64,000 nt of DNA. It comes from Nitrospira sp. GTDB taxonomy: Bacteria; Nitrospirota; Nitrospiria; Nitrospirales; Nitrospiraceae. This document shows, one piece after another, positions 1 to 9,002 of the stretch. The stretch is from assembly GCA_024760525.1 (NCBI GenBank), contig CP060499.1, forward strand, positions 3,741,501 through 3,805,500, read 5' to 3'. Under the pieces are notes generated by a model that searched no databases, was not told where the DNA came from, and saw only the letters and a list, made by a program, of their open reading frames with translations. A program made the translations under genes and the position numbers. Every line of letters begins with the position of its first letter. Position 1 is the first letter of the stretch.

Positions 1-709
1 GATCGTTCCCAAGATCGGCCGATCCGAATTCATGATCCATCCAGCTCGTGCCGGTCACATCGAATGTTTCGTTGTCGATCGTCAACTGCCCGATTGTCGC
101 GAGTCTGGTGAACGAATAGTAGTGCGAGGCTTGTCCGATGGCATCCCCTTTTCGACTGATGCCGTCCGAACCATGGGTGACGAGCAGCTTGGCCGGTTGC
201 ATCGTGAGGGTCAGGGTGTGGGTATCGTCGCGAGCCGTCACGGTATGGGAGCCGGTCGAATCGGTCGAAGCCTCCGCGCGCCAATCATCGATCCAGACTC
301 GGAGTCGTGATTCATCGGCGCCTGCCTTCCCCAACCCTTCACGGCTGAGTTTTTCGGAGAAATGAAACCGCCGTCCGGTGATATCGGTCACAGCAAAATG
401 GGCAAAATACAGCTGGCTCACCGACCATTTCGACGGCAGAGTCTTGATATCCTCCGGCGGAACGGCTCGGCGGAAAAAGGTCAATTCAAAGCCAAAGGAC
501 CGGCCGTTCTTCGACTGGAGATGGCCCGTGTAATACCACCACTCGGTGCGATAGCGCGGGTGCGACCCGTGGTCCTGCGGAAAGTCGTATCGATACCCGG
601 CGGTCGCATATTGAAACGGTGTCGGGGATGGGCTCGCGCCGAACGTCATCGAGAGATTGACGCTCAGTACGGCAACAAGGACAATCCCGATTCGCATCCC
701 TGCTTTCAT
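1..709 (-). CDS. CrtC/AttH-like lipocalin-domain secreted protein, 3' end beyond window
   Basis: Open on the minus strand from the ATG at 709 to the window edge, so the C-terminus is missing (236 codons visible). The start MKAGMRIGIVLVAVLSVNLS is a signal peptide, so export is predicted. The mature part contains TEWWYYTGHL and, later, SWMDHEFGS. These are signatures of the 'predicted secreted hydrolase' / hydroxyneurosporene synthase (CrtC-type) lipocalin-like family. In that family the actual reaction is known only for carotenoid hydratases; most members are uncharacterised and often sit beside lipoprotein-export ABC permeases. No carotenoid genes are visible here, so I would not assign a carotenoid role. 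A second ATG five codons in has a better purine-rich upstream stretch and could be the true start. Confidence 0.8.
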   Translation of the reverse strand, partial: MKAGMRIGIVLVAVLSVNLSMTFGASPSPTPFQYATAGYRYDFPQDHGSHPRYRTEWWYYTGHLQSKNGRSFGFELTFFRRAVPPEDIKTLPSKWSVSQLYFAHFAVTDITGRRFHFSEKLSREGLGKAGADESRLRVWIDDWRAEASTDSTGSHTVTARDDTHTLTLTMQPAKLLVTHGSDGISRKGDAIGQASHYYSFTRLATIGQLTIDNETFDVTGTSWMDHEFGSADLGND

Positions 710-863
710 GCTCAGGCTCGTTTCAGCAACACACTTGGAGAGGAGCACCAGTACTGTGTGCCCCAATTGTCTCGGTTATAACACGCGCCCGCTCCACGAA
801 CAAATCGCCCGTCTGTGAGCGGCGTTTCACATTTCTCAGCAACTTGCCGGTCGACGTGCAGCG

Positions 864-893
864 TTGACAATTTTCACACGTCTCAGCTATCGT
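864..893 (+). promoter_or_regulatory. Sigma70-like promoter for the LON-domain gene, probably leaderless
   Basis: TTGACA at 864-869, an 18-nt spacer and TATCGT at 888-893. Only five bases separate the -10 box from the ATG at 899 and no Shine-Dalgarno sequence is present. Transcription would start at or next to the start codon. Confidence 0.5.
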
Positions 894-898
894 GAGTC

Positions 899-1588
899 AT
901 GCAAATCGATCGTGAACGTGGGACGTCGACGACAGGCCCGTCCAAACATGCGGAACCTTTTCCAATTCCCGACCGGCTTCCAGTGTTTCCATTGCCCAAC
1001 GTCGTCTTTTTTCCGAAGACATACCTGCCGCTCCACATTTTTGAGCCGCGTTACCGCCGGATGGTCGGCGACGCAACGATGGGTGGCCAATGTATTGCCA
1101 TGGCGCTGCTGAAGGAGGGATGGGAATCGGACTACTATGGAAATCCAGCGATCTATCCCGCGCTCTGTATCGGACGGATCGTGAGTGTGCAGCCCTTGCC
1201 GGACGGCCGTTCCAACATCTTGCTGCAGGGTCTCGAACGTTGCGAGATCGCCGAAGAGCACTTCGAAAAGCCGTACCGTGAAGCGACGATTCGTGTGACA
1301 CCTCTCCGATCGGACGAGGGGCTGACGAAAGACGTTCGGAGCGGGCTGATCGATGTACTCGGGCGCTACCTCCAAGCGAGAGAAGACAGCACGGCATGGC
1401 AAGGGTTTTTTCGTGAGGAAGTCAGCGACGAAGTCTTGGTCAACACCCTCTCGACCTACCTCGACTGCACACCTTTGGAGAAACAATTTTTACTGGAAGC
1501 GGACGGACTCCACCAGCGGGCGCGTCGATTGAACGATTTGGTTCAATTCATGCTGCACGAGCGTCGCGGGGCGAAGGGCTGGGAATAA
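899..1588 (+). CDS. LON peptidase substrate-binding (N-terminal) domain protein
   Basis: A 229-residue protein made of a stand-alone LON N-terminal (PUA-like) domain. It starts around residue 30 with FPLPNVVFFPKTYLPLHIFE and RYRRM, the family hallmark. There is no AAA ATPase or protease domain, so it is not Lon itself. Such single-domain proteins are widespread and their role is not well defined; binding of polypeptide or a regulatory role in proteolysis is inferred. No Shine-Dalgarno precedes the ATG, which fits the leaderless promoter just upstream. Its TAA stop shares one base with the ATG of the following ABC ATPase gene, so the two are likely cotranscribed and translationally coupled. 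Confidence 0.85.
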   Translation: MQIDRERGTSTTGPSKHAEPFPIPDRLPVFPLPNVVFFPKTYLPLHIFEPRYRRMVGDATMGGQCIAMALLKEGWESDYYGNPAIYPALCIGRIVSVQPLPDGRSNILLQGLERCEIAEEHFEKPYREATIRVTPLRSDEGLTKDVRSGLIDVLGRYLQAREDSTAWQGFFREEVSDEVLVNTLSTYLDCTPLEKQFLLEADGLHQRARRLNDLVQFMLHERRGAKGWE

Positions 1589-2559
1589 TGGATCGCACCG
1601 TCGCCATCAGCGTCAGCCGTCTGTGCAAAACGTATGATAGTCACAAGGCTGTTGATGACTTGTCGTTTCAGATCTACGCAGGAGAAATCTTCGGGCTCCT
1701 CGGGCCGAACGGCGCAGGCAAAAGCACGACGCTTCGCACCCTCATCACCCTGTTGCATCCGACGTCAGGCACCGCGACCATCATGGGCCACGACACGGTG
1801 CGCGAGGCGGATAAGGTACGAACGCTGATCGGGTATGTGCCTCAAGAACGAGCGATCGACCGGTTCCTCACCGGGCGTGAACACCTTCAATTATTGGGAG
1901 CCCTCTATCACTTGACGAAGAATGAGGCGGCCAAACGTATCGCCGAGCTGCTCAAATTGGTTGAGCTGGAAGCCCATGCGGACCGACCGGCCAAGACCTA
2001 CTCCGGTGGCATGAAACGGAAGCTGGATATCGCGTGCGGGCTGCTGCCAGACCCCAAAATCCTGTTCCTCGACGAACCCACACTCGGGCTCGATGTGCAA
2101 AGTCGTCTGCGGATTTGGGACTACGTCCGAATGCTCAAAGCTCGCGGGATGACGGTGGTCATGACGACCAACTACCTGGATGAAGCCGATCAGCTCTGCG
2201 ATCGACTGGCCATTATCGACGGCGGCAGGATCAAGACCCTGGGCGCACCGGCTGAGCTCAAGATTGCTCTTGGTGGGGACATTGTGTCCCTGACCCTGAA
2301 AGAAACCAACCTGATCTCATCACTCGAAGCGGACTTGAAAACCCGTCCGGCAGTCAAATCCGTCCGGGCAACAGCAAAGGGCTTGGACATCAGGGTGGAA
2401 TCACCGGAGAAAGCCTTACCGGCCATTCTTGAATCGGCCAATCGATTGGGTTGCGGCATCGAGTTTATTCAGTACAACCGTCCACGCTTGGACGATGTGT
2501 TCATCGCGCATACGGGGCGGGCGATCACCGAATCGATCCCGGACGCCGAGCCAGCCTAA
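1588..2559 (+). CDS. ABC transporter ATP-binding protein, DrrA-type exporter
   Basis: A 323-residue ATPase with Walker A GPNGAGKST near residue 40, signature YSGGMKRKLD and Walker B ILFLDEP followed by TLGLD. The C-terminal about 90 residues form the extra domain found in DrrA/ABC-2 exporter ATPases (DUF4162-like). It powers the membrane protein encoded immediately downstream (9-bp gap), so the pair is an ABC-2 exporter. Family members export drugs, polysaccharides or lipids; the substrate cannot be read from sequence. The start ATG overlaps the stop of the LON-domain gene (TAATG). Confidence 0.93.
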   Translation: MDRTVAISVSRLCKTYDSHKAVDDLSFQIYAGEIFGLLGPNGAGKSTTLRTLITLLHPTSGTATIMGHDTVREADKVRTLIGYVPQERAIDRFLTGREHLQLLGALYHLTKNEAAKRIAELLKLVELEAHADRPAKTYSGGMKRKLDIACGLLPDPKILFLDEPTLGLDVQSRLRIWDYVRMLKARGMTVVMTTNYLDEADQLCDRLAIIDGGRIKTLGAPAELKIALGGDIVSLTLKETNLISSLEADLKTRPAVKSVRATAKGLDIRVESPEKALPAILESANRLGCGIEFIQYNRPRLDDVFIAHTGRAITESIPDAEPA

Positions 2560-2568
2560 AGGAGACAC

Positions 2569-3348
2569 GTGGCGCATTATTGGCAGGAAATCAGCGCATT
2601 GACGATGCGATGGGTCCGACGGTTGAGCCGGGAAAAGTTCAGCATGCTCTTCACGCTGGTGCAGCCCATGCTTTTCTGGCTCATCTTCTTTGGGAACCTC
2701 TTCCAACGGGCCGCCGACACCCAGGTCATGCAAGCCCCGAACTATATCAGTTTCCTCGCTGCCGGTGTGGTCGTGATGACCGTCCTGAACAACGGTCTGG
2801 CCGGCGGGGTCGATCTGCTGTTCGATAAGGAAAACGGGTTTCTCGAACGCCTGATGTCCACGCCCATCCACCGAACTTCCGTCATTCTGAGCCGCTTCAT
2901 TTTCGTCATGGGGATCACGTCGATGCAGGTCCTGGTGATTCTTGGCGTCTCCTACCTCTTCGGCGTTCATCCCGCGACGGGCATCCTCGGTGTGGCGACG
3001 ATTCTATTGATCGGGATGATGTTCGGCATCGGCTTAACCGCGATTTCCATGGCGATGGCCTTTTCCGTGAAAAGCCACGGTGATTTCTTCTCCGTGCTGG
3101 GATTTCTGTCGCTGCCGATGATTTTCCTGAGCTCTGCGTTGGTTCCCTTAGCAGCCATGCCGGGTTGGATGAGTTTTCTCGCCCAGTTCAATCCGATGAC
3201 CTGGGCCATCGACGCGGTACGCCCCTTGATCCTCTCCGGTTGGGGTGAAGCCCTACCGCATGTGGGGATGGTGGTGATCGTCATGCTCGTGTTCGATGCA
3301 TTGTGTTTGTACGGTGGCGCCAAGGCATTCCGCCGGGCGATGGGGTGA
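2569..3348 (+). CDS. ABC-2 type transporter permease, DrrB-type
   Basis: A 259-residue integral membrane protein with about six hydrophobic segments, for example around MLFTLVQPMLFWLIFFGNLF and the C-terminal GMVVIVMLVFDALCLYGG. The segment LMSTPIHRTSVILSRF matches the cytoplasmic loop typical of ABC-2 permeases of the daunorubicin-export family. It starts with GTG at 2569, preceded by AGGAG five bases upstream, and follows the ATPase gene directly. It forms the membrane half of that exporter. The substrate is unknown. Confidence 0.92.
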   Translation: MAHYWQEISALTMRWVRRLSREKFSMLFTLVQPMLFWLIFFGNLFQRAADTQVMQAPNYISFLAAGVVVMTVLNNGLAGGVDLLFDKENGFLERLMSTPIHRTSVILSRFIFVMGITSMQVLVILGVSYLFGVHPATGILGVATILLIGMMFGIGLTAISMAMAFSVKSHGDFFSVLGFLSLPMIFLSSALVPLAAMPGWMSFLAQFNPMTWAIDAVRPLILSGWGEALPHVGMVVIVMLVFDALCLYGGAKAFRRAMG

Positions 3349-3433
3349 TGGCACCGTGAAGCGCTGATCGCTTGACTGACGCCTGAATCCGTCGGATCAT
3401 TGAGTCATTGCTGTATCGTTCGGACTCGGCACT

Positions 3434-4321
3434 GTGGCGGACAACTCAGAATTTTTAAGCATGCTGATTCCGGAGAGTCAAATTCGCGCGCTCATTCGTC
3501 TGCTATCTGATGAGGACGACAAGATTGTCCGTACCATCAGCGGAAGACTCATCGATATCGGTCCATCGGCCGTCCCACTTCTCCAAGAAGCGGAAATCGA
3601 GCAGCCCGAAATGGCCGATCGAATCGCCTCTGTCTTGGAGGAAATCCGAGGAGGAAAGCTGGAGGACGAGCTCGCGCACTTGGTCGCCCTGCCGAACGAA
3701 GGCATGAGCCTGGAAACCGGCGCCTTCCTCATCGCCCGCTACGCTTATCCGGCGCTGGATGTCGCTCGCTATCGTGAACAGCTAGATACGATGGCGGACG
3801 AAGTTCGAGCACGGATCGGCTATCGAGCTTCCGGGGAGGAAGCCGTCAATGCGCTCAACCGCTATTTGTTTGCCGAGCAAGGGTTCAAAGGTAACACCAA
3901 AAACTATTATGAAATCGAGAACAGCTACCTCAATTGTGTCATGGATCGGCGAGTCGGCATCCCGATCAGCCTGTCGGCGGTGTATCTCTTTATTGGACAG
4001 CGCTTGGCGCTGCCGCTGTTCGGCATCGGCATGCCAGGTCATTTTTTGGTGAAGTACGAGTCCGATCGGTACAAAATCTTCATCGACTGTTTCAACCACG
4101 GCGCCCTGTTGACGGAAAAAAACTGTGCCCGGTTTTTAACCGAGGCCGGTTACGGGTTCGACGACAAGTACCTGCAAAAAAGTCCGGTTCCGGCGATATT
4201 GTCCCGCATGGTCAAAAACCTCTTAGCGATCTATTCCAAGGCAGGGGATTCCGTCAAAACCGCCCGCCTGACCAAATTCATCGAGATCCTTGGCGGTGCG
4301 CCTCGCGAAGAAGGGTTGTAG
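3434..4321 (+). CDS. SirB1-type transglutaminase-like protein
   Basis: A 295-residue soluble protein. The first about 90 residues look like a HEAT-type helical segment (SQIRALIRLLSDEDDKIVRT, SGRLIDIGPSAVPLL). The middle holds RVGIPISLSAVYLFIG and GIGMPGHFLVKY, which are hallmarks of the SirB1 / transglutaminase-like core-2 family; a C-terminal helical part follows. The family is conserved in bacteria, but its reaction is not established. The start is GTG at 3434 with no clear Shine-Dalgarno. An interspersed palindromic element begins directly after the TAG stop. Confidence 0.85.
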   Translation: MADNSEFLSMLIPESQIRALIRLLSDEDDKIVRTISGRLIDIGPSAVPLLQEAEIEQPEMADRIASVLEEIRGGKLEDELAHLVALPNEGMSLETGAFLIARYAYPALDVARYREQLDTMADEVRARIGYRASGEEAVNALNRYLFAEQGFKGNTKNYYEIENSYLNCVMDRRVGIPISLSAVYLFIGQRLALPLFGIGMPGHFLVKYESDRYKIFIDCFNHGALLTEKNCARFLTEAGYGFDDKYLQKSPVPAILSRMVKNLLAIYSKAGDSVKTARLTKFIEILGGAPREEGL

Positions 4322-4443
4322 CAGGATGCTGAAAAAGTCCGCCAGCGGCGTTCTCGCATCGCTCAGAGGCTCAACGTACCGAAGCGTACGCCTCGCCGCT
4401 TCGCTCGCTGCGGTCTTGCTGGACGGCCTTTTTGAGCATCCTG
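4322..4443. repeat. 122-bp interspersed palindromic element
   Basis: The left end reads CAGGATGCTGAAAAAGTCCG and the reverse complement of the right end reads CAGGATGCTCAAAAAGGCCG. The two arms stay complementary with interruptions over roughly 60 bp, and the centre is the near-palindrome around CGTACCGAAGCGTACG. The element starts on the base after a stop codon and could fold into a long RNA hairpin ending in a T-rich arm, so it may double as a terminator. From memory, elements of this kind are frequent between genes in Nitrospira genomes. A diverged relative lies at 45698-45811. Confidence 0.75.
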
Positions 4444-4507
4444 AAGTTATTCTGGCCTGAGCTCAGCCCCGACGGTTCCGACCATATTGATGGCATCAAT
4501 TGGTGGG

Positions 4508-5263
4508 CTAGACTCGAATCGTCAACAGATCCTTCCCCTTCCAAATCTTTCCCCGATACTGCTCCGCCGCCTGTGCTTTGACGTCGTATCGATCAGCGAT
4601 CGGATAGAAGTGCGAGAGCACGAGCTGCCCCACACCGGCCTCCTTCGCCACCTGGCCGCACTGCCCGGCGTGCAGATGGGCGGGGCCGGGACGATTAGCC
4701 GGGAACGAGCAATCGAGCACGGCCAGGTCGGCCTCCGCACAGAGCGAGACGAGTGCGTCGCAATATTGAGTGTCTCCTGAATACACGACCGCCTTACCTT
4801 GGTACTCGATCCGATAGCCGACGCTCGAGAGGTCCGGAACATGGACCACGGGCTTGGGAATGATACGTGTGTCCCCGATCGAAAAGGGTTTGCCGGCGAC
4901 TTCCTTCATGACCACGCGGAACGGGGCCGAGGAAAAGCTGGGGAAGCTGCGCATGATCGATCGTAAGAGACGGATCGTGCCTTTCGGCCCGATCAGGGTC
5001 AGCCCTGGGCGATGGCCTCCTCCGTATTTGGTGTAGATCACTGCGTCGAAGAAGAATGTGATGAAGTCGGAAAAATGGTCGGCATGAAAATGGGAGAACA
5101 AGATGTGCGTGATCCGGTGTCGGTCGACACCGGCTTTGATCATGTTCGTCAAGGTGCGCGGGCCGAAATCAAGGAGAATGTATTGATCGGTGCGCACAAG
5201 ATACCCCGCGGCAGCACGCGCGGGGTGCATGTTCGTCCCGGAACCAAGAATCGTCAAGCGCAT
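4508..5263 (-). CDS. MBL-fold metallohydrolase, ribonuclease Z-like
   Basis: A 251-residue metallo-beta-lactamase-fold protein. Visible metal-binding motifs are SHFHADH (the HxHxDH core) near residue 60, SGDT with its bridging Asp near residue 165, and a late LSHF. The opening LTILGSGT is typical of the RNase Z / ElaC-like branch. The substrate may be tRNA 3' ends, phosphodiesters or another ester. It lacks obvious exosite features of true RNase Z, so I stay with the fold-level call. It follows the large cyclase-ATPase gene by 23 bp on the same strand and is probably its operon partner. That makes hydrolysis of a nucleotide second messenger conceivable but unproven. Confidence 0.85.
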   Translation of the reverse strand: MRLTILGSGTNMHPARAAAGYLVRTDQYILLDFGPRTLTNMIKAGVDRHRITHILFSHFHADHFSDFITFFFDAVIYTKYGGGHRPGLTLIGPKGTIRLLRSIMRSFPSFSSAPFRVVMKEVAGKPFSIGDTRIIPKPVVHVPDLSSVGYRIEYQGKAVVYSGDTQYCDALVSLCAEADLAVLDCSFPANRPGPAHLHAGQCGQVAKEAGVGQLVLSHFYPIADRYDVKAQAAEQYRGKIWKGKDLLTIRV

Positions 5264-5286
5264 GAGCTGGAAATATCAGCCATGGG

Positions 5287-8200
5287 TTAAGACGCGACGC
5301 TCAGCTGATCAAGGAGTTTTTGCGCTTCAATCAAGTCAGGATTGGCGCCTTGCTCACTAAATCTGGAGCGGACTGAATCCAAGGTGCGTTTAGCCATATC
5401 TGGTTTGTTCAGTTTGCGCAAGAGCCTTGCCAAGCTCGTCGCGGCTCTCAGTTCGAGCATTCGTGCCTGTTGATCATGCGCAATCTGCAGGGCTTCGGAG
5501 AAGCACTGCTCTGCCGCACCAATTGATGGGTCAGGTTGCGCAAGTAGAAGCTCGCCTTTCAGTCGAAGCAGCTCCGCCTGCCAGCACAGCTCTCCCTGGG
5601 TTACAGCAAGCTCCTGTGCTTGCTGAACGGCGACCAAGCCTTCCGCCGTATGTTGATTCCGTAAATGATTCTCGGCGAGTAACGCCAACGTATAGGTGTT
5701 GTTGAGACTCGCCTTGGCTCTCTGTGCGGCCGAGAGTCCTTCTACCAACCTTTCAACGCCGTTCTCCTTTCCTTGCTCGGCCAACGCCCAGCCTTGAAAG
5801 GACATCGCCCATGCCAACGGGACTTCAAACGAGTGCTTGGTGGACAGCATGATGGCTTCTTCGGTCAGGCTCAGGGTCCTATTCGTGTCACGAAGAATCG
5901 AACCGACCCATGAAGCGGTCGCCAACGTAAATGCCAACGTGTATGGATGTTCCAGCTCTCTTGCCATGACGATGGCCTCCGTCACCAGCGCTTCGACCTG
6001 GTCTACCTCTCCCAATATCCATAACGTTCTCGCCAGCATGATTCTCGCCGTGATGCCGGGATCTTGGGTATAGGGTAAGACTTGCGAACGGTGTCGATCC
6101 GGATCATAGAGCGATCTTGCTTGCCGTAAATGTGCCTTGGCTTCGCCAAACCGGCCAAGGAAGGAGTACGTCGAGCCCACACTCTCGTGCGCTCGAATCA
6201 GCAAATCTGGATTCTGCTGCCGGCTTGCCCACGAGAGGAGACTTTCCGCCAGCGTGCACGCCTTGGCGAGGGGCCCTCTGACGAGATGAAAGACCCATAG
6301 TCCCCAGATAGAGAGAAAATATTGCTCAGAACCGGGATTCTCCTGTGAGAGACTTCTTGCTCTGAGATAGTTGTGCTCGATTTCATCGGACGCATACCCT
6401 CGCAATGTCAGCAAGGGGGCACCGCGCGCGATGAGCAGTTCCAACTCCAGCGCATGACGCTCCGGGCTTTGCGGCAGCGTCTCAAGCAGATGCAAGGTTC
6501 GATCAAAATGGCTGAGCGCTTCCGCATCCGCGGATCGCGCCGCATCTCTGCGCGCCGCAAGATGCCAATAATGAACAGCCGAGCTGATGACGCCTGCCTG
6601 CTCATAGTGATAGGCGAGCAACTCCGGTTCCGCTTTGACACGCTCTGCGAATCGGTTCTCCAACGCTTGAGCGATACGGGCATGGAGGGCTCGGCGTGAT
6701 TTTTTCGGCAGCGTACTATAGGCAGCGTCTTGGATGAGCGCGTGTTTAAAGAGGTATTTCGCAGCAGGGATATCCCCTTCTTGAAAAATGAGCCCCGATG
6801 CTTTCAGCAAGTGGAGCGCCGTTTTCAACTCTCCCTCGGTGACATCAACGGTCTCCCGTAACAGCTCATAGCTGAACTCCCGCCCGATCAAGGCCCCCAG
6901 CTGGACAATTTCCTTGGCGGGACCCAATCGGTCTATTCGTTCCATAAGCAAGGCTTGCAAAGAGTCAGGGATGGACAGGTCTCGTAATGGCGCCTTCAGC
7001 GTGAATGCGTCTTTCTCTTCAGTCAGCAATCCTGACTCGAGCAGGTTTTTCGTCAACTCTTCGATGTAAAGAGGGATCCCATCGGTCTTGGCCAGAATCG
7101 CTTGTTCCACTTCAAGCGGAAGTGCCTTTCCTCCGGTCATCGATCCAAGAAGCTCTGCGCTATGGCGCCGGGGAAGCCGGCTCAACGTCAGAAACGTCAC
7201 GTGACTGTACTCCGCCCAAACCGGTTTAAAGTCAGGCCGAAAGGTGATGATCAACAACGCGCGCATCGGCTGGATGCGGTCGATAATCCGTGTCAGCAGG
7301 TCCATCGTTGTCGGATCGACCCAATGGGCGTCTTCCACGATAAGGAGTGTCGGGCGACGAGCGGCCAGTCTTTGGAGTTGCTGTACAAGTGCTTCAAGGG
7401 TCATTTCCTTCCGCTTTTCGGGTGACACGTGCGGTAGCGGAGACAGGCCATCTGCGCGGATCGAGAGCAGATCCGCCAGCAATGACACCGTGGCCCGGTC
7501 GTTGATGCCGCTATCGACGGCCAGTGCCTCGAGTTTCCGTAGTTGCACCGAGGAGGTGTCTTCACCGCACAGTCCGGCAGCCTGTCGGAGATACGTGATG
7601 GCCGGATAGAGTGCTGTATTGGTGTGATACGGCGAACATTGAAATTGAATCGTCTGGTATCCCTCTTCGGCAAGCCGGTCACACAAACTACGGACCATGC
7701 GCGACTTGCCGATACCGGCCTCACCGCAAAGGATGACCACCTGGCCTTCACCATAGACAGCTTCGTGCCATCGCCCCAGGAGAAGCGCCGTTTCGTGCTC
7801 CCTCCCTATGAAACGGCCCAATCGCCCTGATCGATAGGACTCGAACCGGCTGGCCGATGGTTTGACGCTGAGAACTTGCCAGACATGCACCGGCGTTTCG
7901 AATCCCTTGAGAGAAAAGGCGCCTCGATCCCCAAACTCGAACTCATCTCCGACCAGGCGCTTCGTCGTCGAGTCAACAATCAGTTGATTGGGTTCGGCCA
8001 ACGCCTGCAGGCGCGCGGCGAGATTCGGAGTTTCGCCGAAAACAGACCGCTCCTTCGCCGCTTCCTGTCCAATGACTTCGCCGACGATGACATGGCCTGT
8101 CGCGATTCCAATTCGTGCGGCAATTTCAAAGCCTTTTTGGACGGTGTTTTCACAAGGAAGAGCCTTGACTAAATCCAGCACGGCCAGGCCGGCGTGTACC

Positions 8201-8697
8201 GCTCGTTCCGCGTCATGCTCGTAGGCCTGAGGGTATCCGAAATACACCAGCACCCCGTCACCCATGTATTTTGCGATATAGCCGTTGAATCGGCTGATCG
8301 CTTGGCTACAGGTATCGAGAAAACGTCGGATGGCCGTTTGGAGGTCTTCAGGATCCAACTGACTCGCGAGCGCTGTCGAACCCACGAGGTCACAAAACAT
8401 GATCGTCAATTGGCGACGCTCTGCTCGCTCTCCATCGGAATCGAACGGTGTTATTCCCCGGTCGGTTCCAGCCGGTTGGGGCTTCGTGCCGCCACCCTCA
8501 CCGGTTTGTGACAACTGCGCGATGGCACGCAAAAGCTTCTTCCGATGGCCCAGCAACACACCCAGCGACTCCAAGTCGTCATCGTTCAGTTCGGGCAGAA
8601 CATCCCAGGTAATGGCGTTTTGCTGAAATGATTCTCGATAGACGCCGAGGCCAAGGCCTTCCAGCCACGCTGATACGCGATCATCCATGTTCAACAA
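5287..8697 (-). CDS. SAM domain / class III nucleotide cyclase / AAA ATPase / TPR signalling protein
   Basis: A 1136-residue multidomain protein. Residues about 5-62 form a SAM-like helical domain (SAWLEGLGLGVYRESF). From about 95 to 270 runs a class III adenylate/guanylate cyclase domain with the metal Asp in FCDLVGST (D103) and GDGVLVYFG. An ATPase domain follows with Walker A GEAGIGKS and Walker B LLIVEDAHW, then a long TPR/helical C-terminus. This matches the cyclase-ATPase-TPR family known from rhizobia, mycobacteria and Nitrospira, in which the TPR region is thought to sense a ligand and control nucleotide synthesis. It starts with ATG at 8697 and lies 23 bp upstream of the MBL hydrolase gene. 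Confidence 0.9.
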   Translation of the reverse strand: MLNMDDRVSAWLEGLGLGVYRESFQQNAITWDVLPELNDDDLESLGVLLGHRKKLLRAIAQLSQTGEGGGTKPQPAGTDRGITPFDSDGERAERRQLTIMFCDLVGSTALASQLDPEDLQTAIRRFLDTCSQAISRFNGYIAKYMGDGVLVYFGYPQAYEHDAERAVHAGLAVLDLVKALPCENTVQKGFEIAARIGIATGHVIVGEVIGQEAAKERSVFGETPNLAARLQALAEPNQLIVDSTTKRLVGDEFEFGDRGAFSLKGFETPVHVWQVLSVKPSASRFESYRSGRLGRFIGREHETALLLGRWHEAVYGEGQVVILCGEAGIGKSRMVRSLCDRLAEEGYQTIQFQCSPYHTNTALYPAITYLRQAAGLCGEDTSSVQLRKLEALAVDSGINDRATVSLLADLLSIRADGLSPLPHVSPEKRKEMTLEALVQQLQRLAARRPTLLIVEDAHWVDPTTMDLLTRIIDRIQPMRALLIITFRPDFKPVWAEYSHVTFLTLSRLPRRHSAELLGSMTGGKALPLEVEQAILAKTDGIPLYIEELTKNLLESGLLTEEKDAFTLKAPLRDLSIPDSLQALLMERIDRLGPAKEIVQLGALIGREFSYELLRETVDVTEGELKTALHLLKASGLIFQEGDIPAAKYLFKHALIQDAAYSTLPKKSRRALHARIAQALENRFAERVKAEPELLAYHYEQAGVISSAVHYWHLAARRDAARSADAEALSHFDRTLHLLETLPQSPERHALELELLIARGAPLLTLRGYASDEIEHNYLRARSLSQENPGSEQYFLSIWGLWVFHLVRGPLAKACTLAESLLSWASRQQNPDLLIRAHESVGSTYSFLGRFGEAKAHLRQARSLYDPDRHRSQVLPYTQDPGITARIMLARTLWILGEVDQVEALVTEAIVMARELEHPYTLAFTLATASWVGSILRDTNRTLSLTEEAIMLSTKHSFEVPLAWAMSFQGWALAEQGKENGVERLVEGLSAAQRAKASLNNTYTLALLAENHLRNQHTAEGLVAVQQAQELAVTQGELCWQAELLRLKGELLLAQPDPSIGAAEQCFSEALQIAHDQQARMLELRAATSLARLLRKLNKPDMAKRTLDSVRSRFSEQGANPDLIEAQKLLDQLSVAS

Positions 8698-8792
8698 GGT
8701 CTATGATGAATGAACGTGCGCGGACCGATGGAGCGCGCGAGAGGGACGGATTCCCTCTTGCGGCCGATAGAGCCGTCGTCGATAATGATTGT

Positions 8793-9002
8793 ATGTCCGG
8801 CGATACCACGAAGCCTCTTCACCAGCCTTTGGTTCAGCAAGCGGAATATTGGATCATCTCTCTTGGGATGTCGGTGATCGCATATCTGCTCGAGAGAGTG
8901 ATTCTACGTTCGATCAAGAACGGCGAAGCAAACCCTAACGACCGCGTATCAGATCAAGGATCAGCCCGACCGTCAGCAGACCGGCCGCGATGCCGAATGT
9001 GA
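8793..9002 (+). CDS. Possible small membrane protein (tentative)
   Basis: A 69-codon frame from ATG 8793 encodes a plausible transmembrane helix near its N-terminus (AEYWIISLGMSVIAYLLERV) followed by a charged tail. It lies in the 237-bp gap after the cyclase gene (divergent) and overlaps the 3' end of the converging USP-UbiB gene by about 68 bp. No Shine-Dalgarno is visible. The overlap and lack of a recognised family make it doubtful. I list it because the helix reads like real protein; otherwise the gap 8698-8934 holds nothing I can name. Confidence 0.25.
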   Translation: MSGDTTKPLHQPLVQQAEYWIISLGMSVIAYLLERVILRSIKNGEANPNDRVSDQGSARPSADRPRCRM

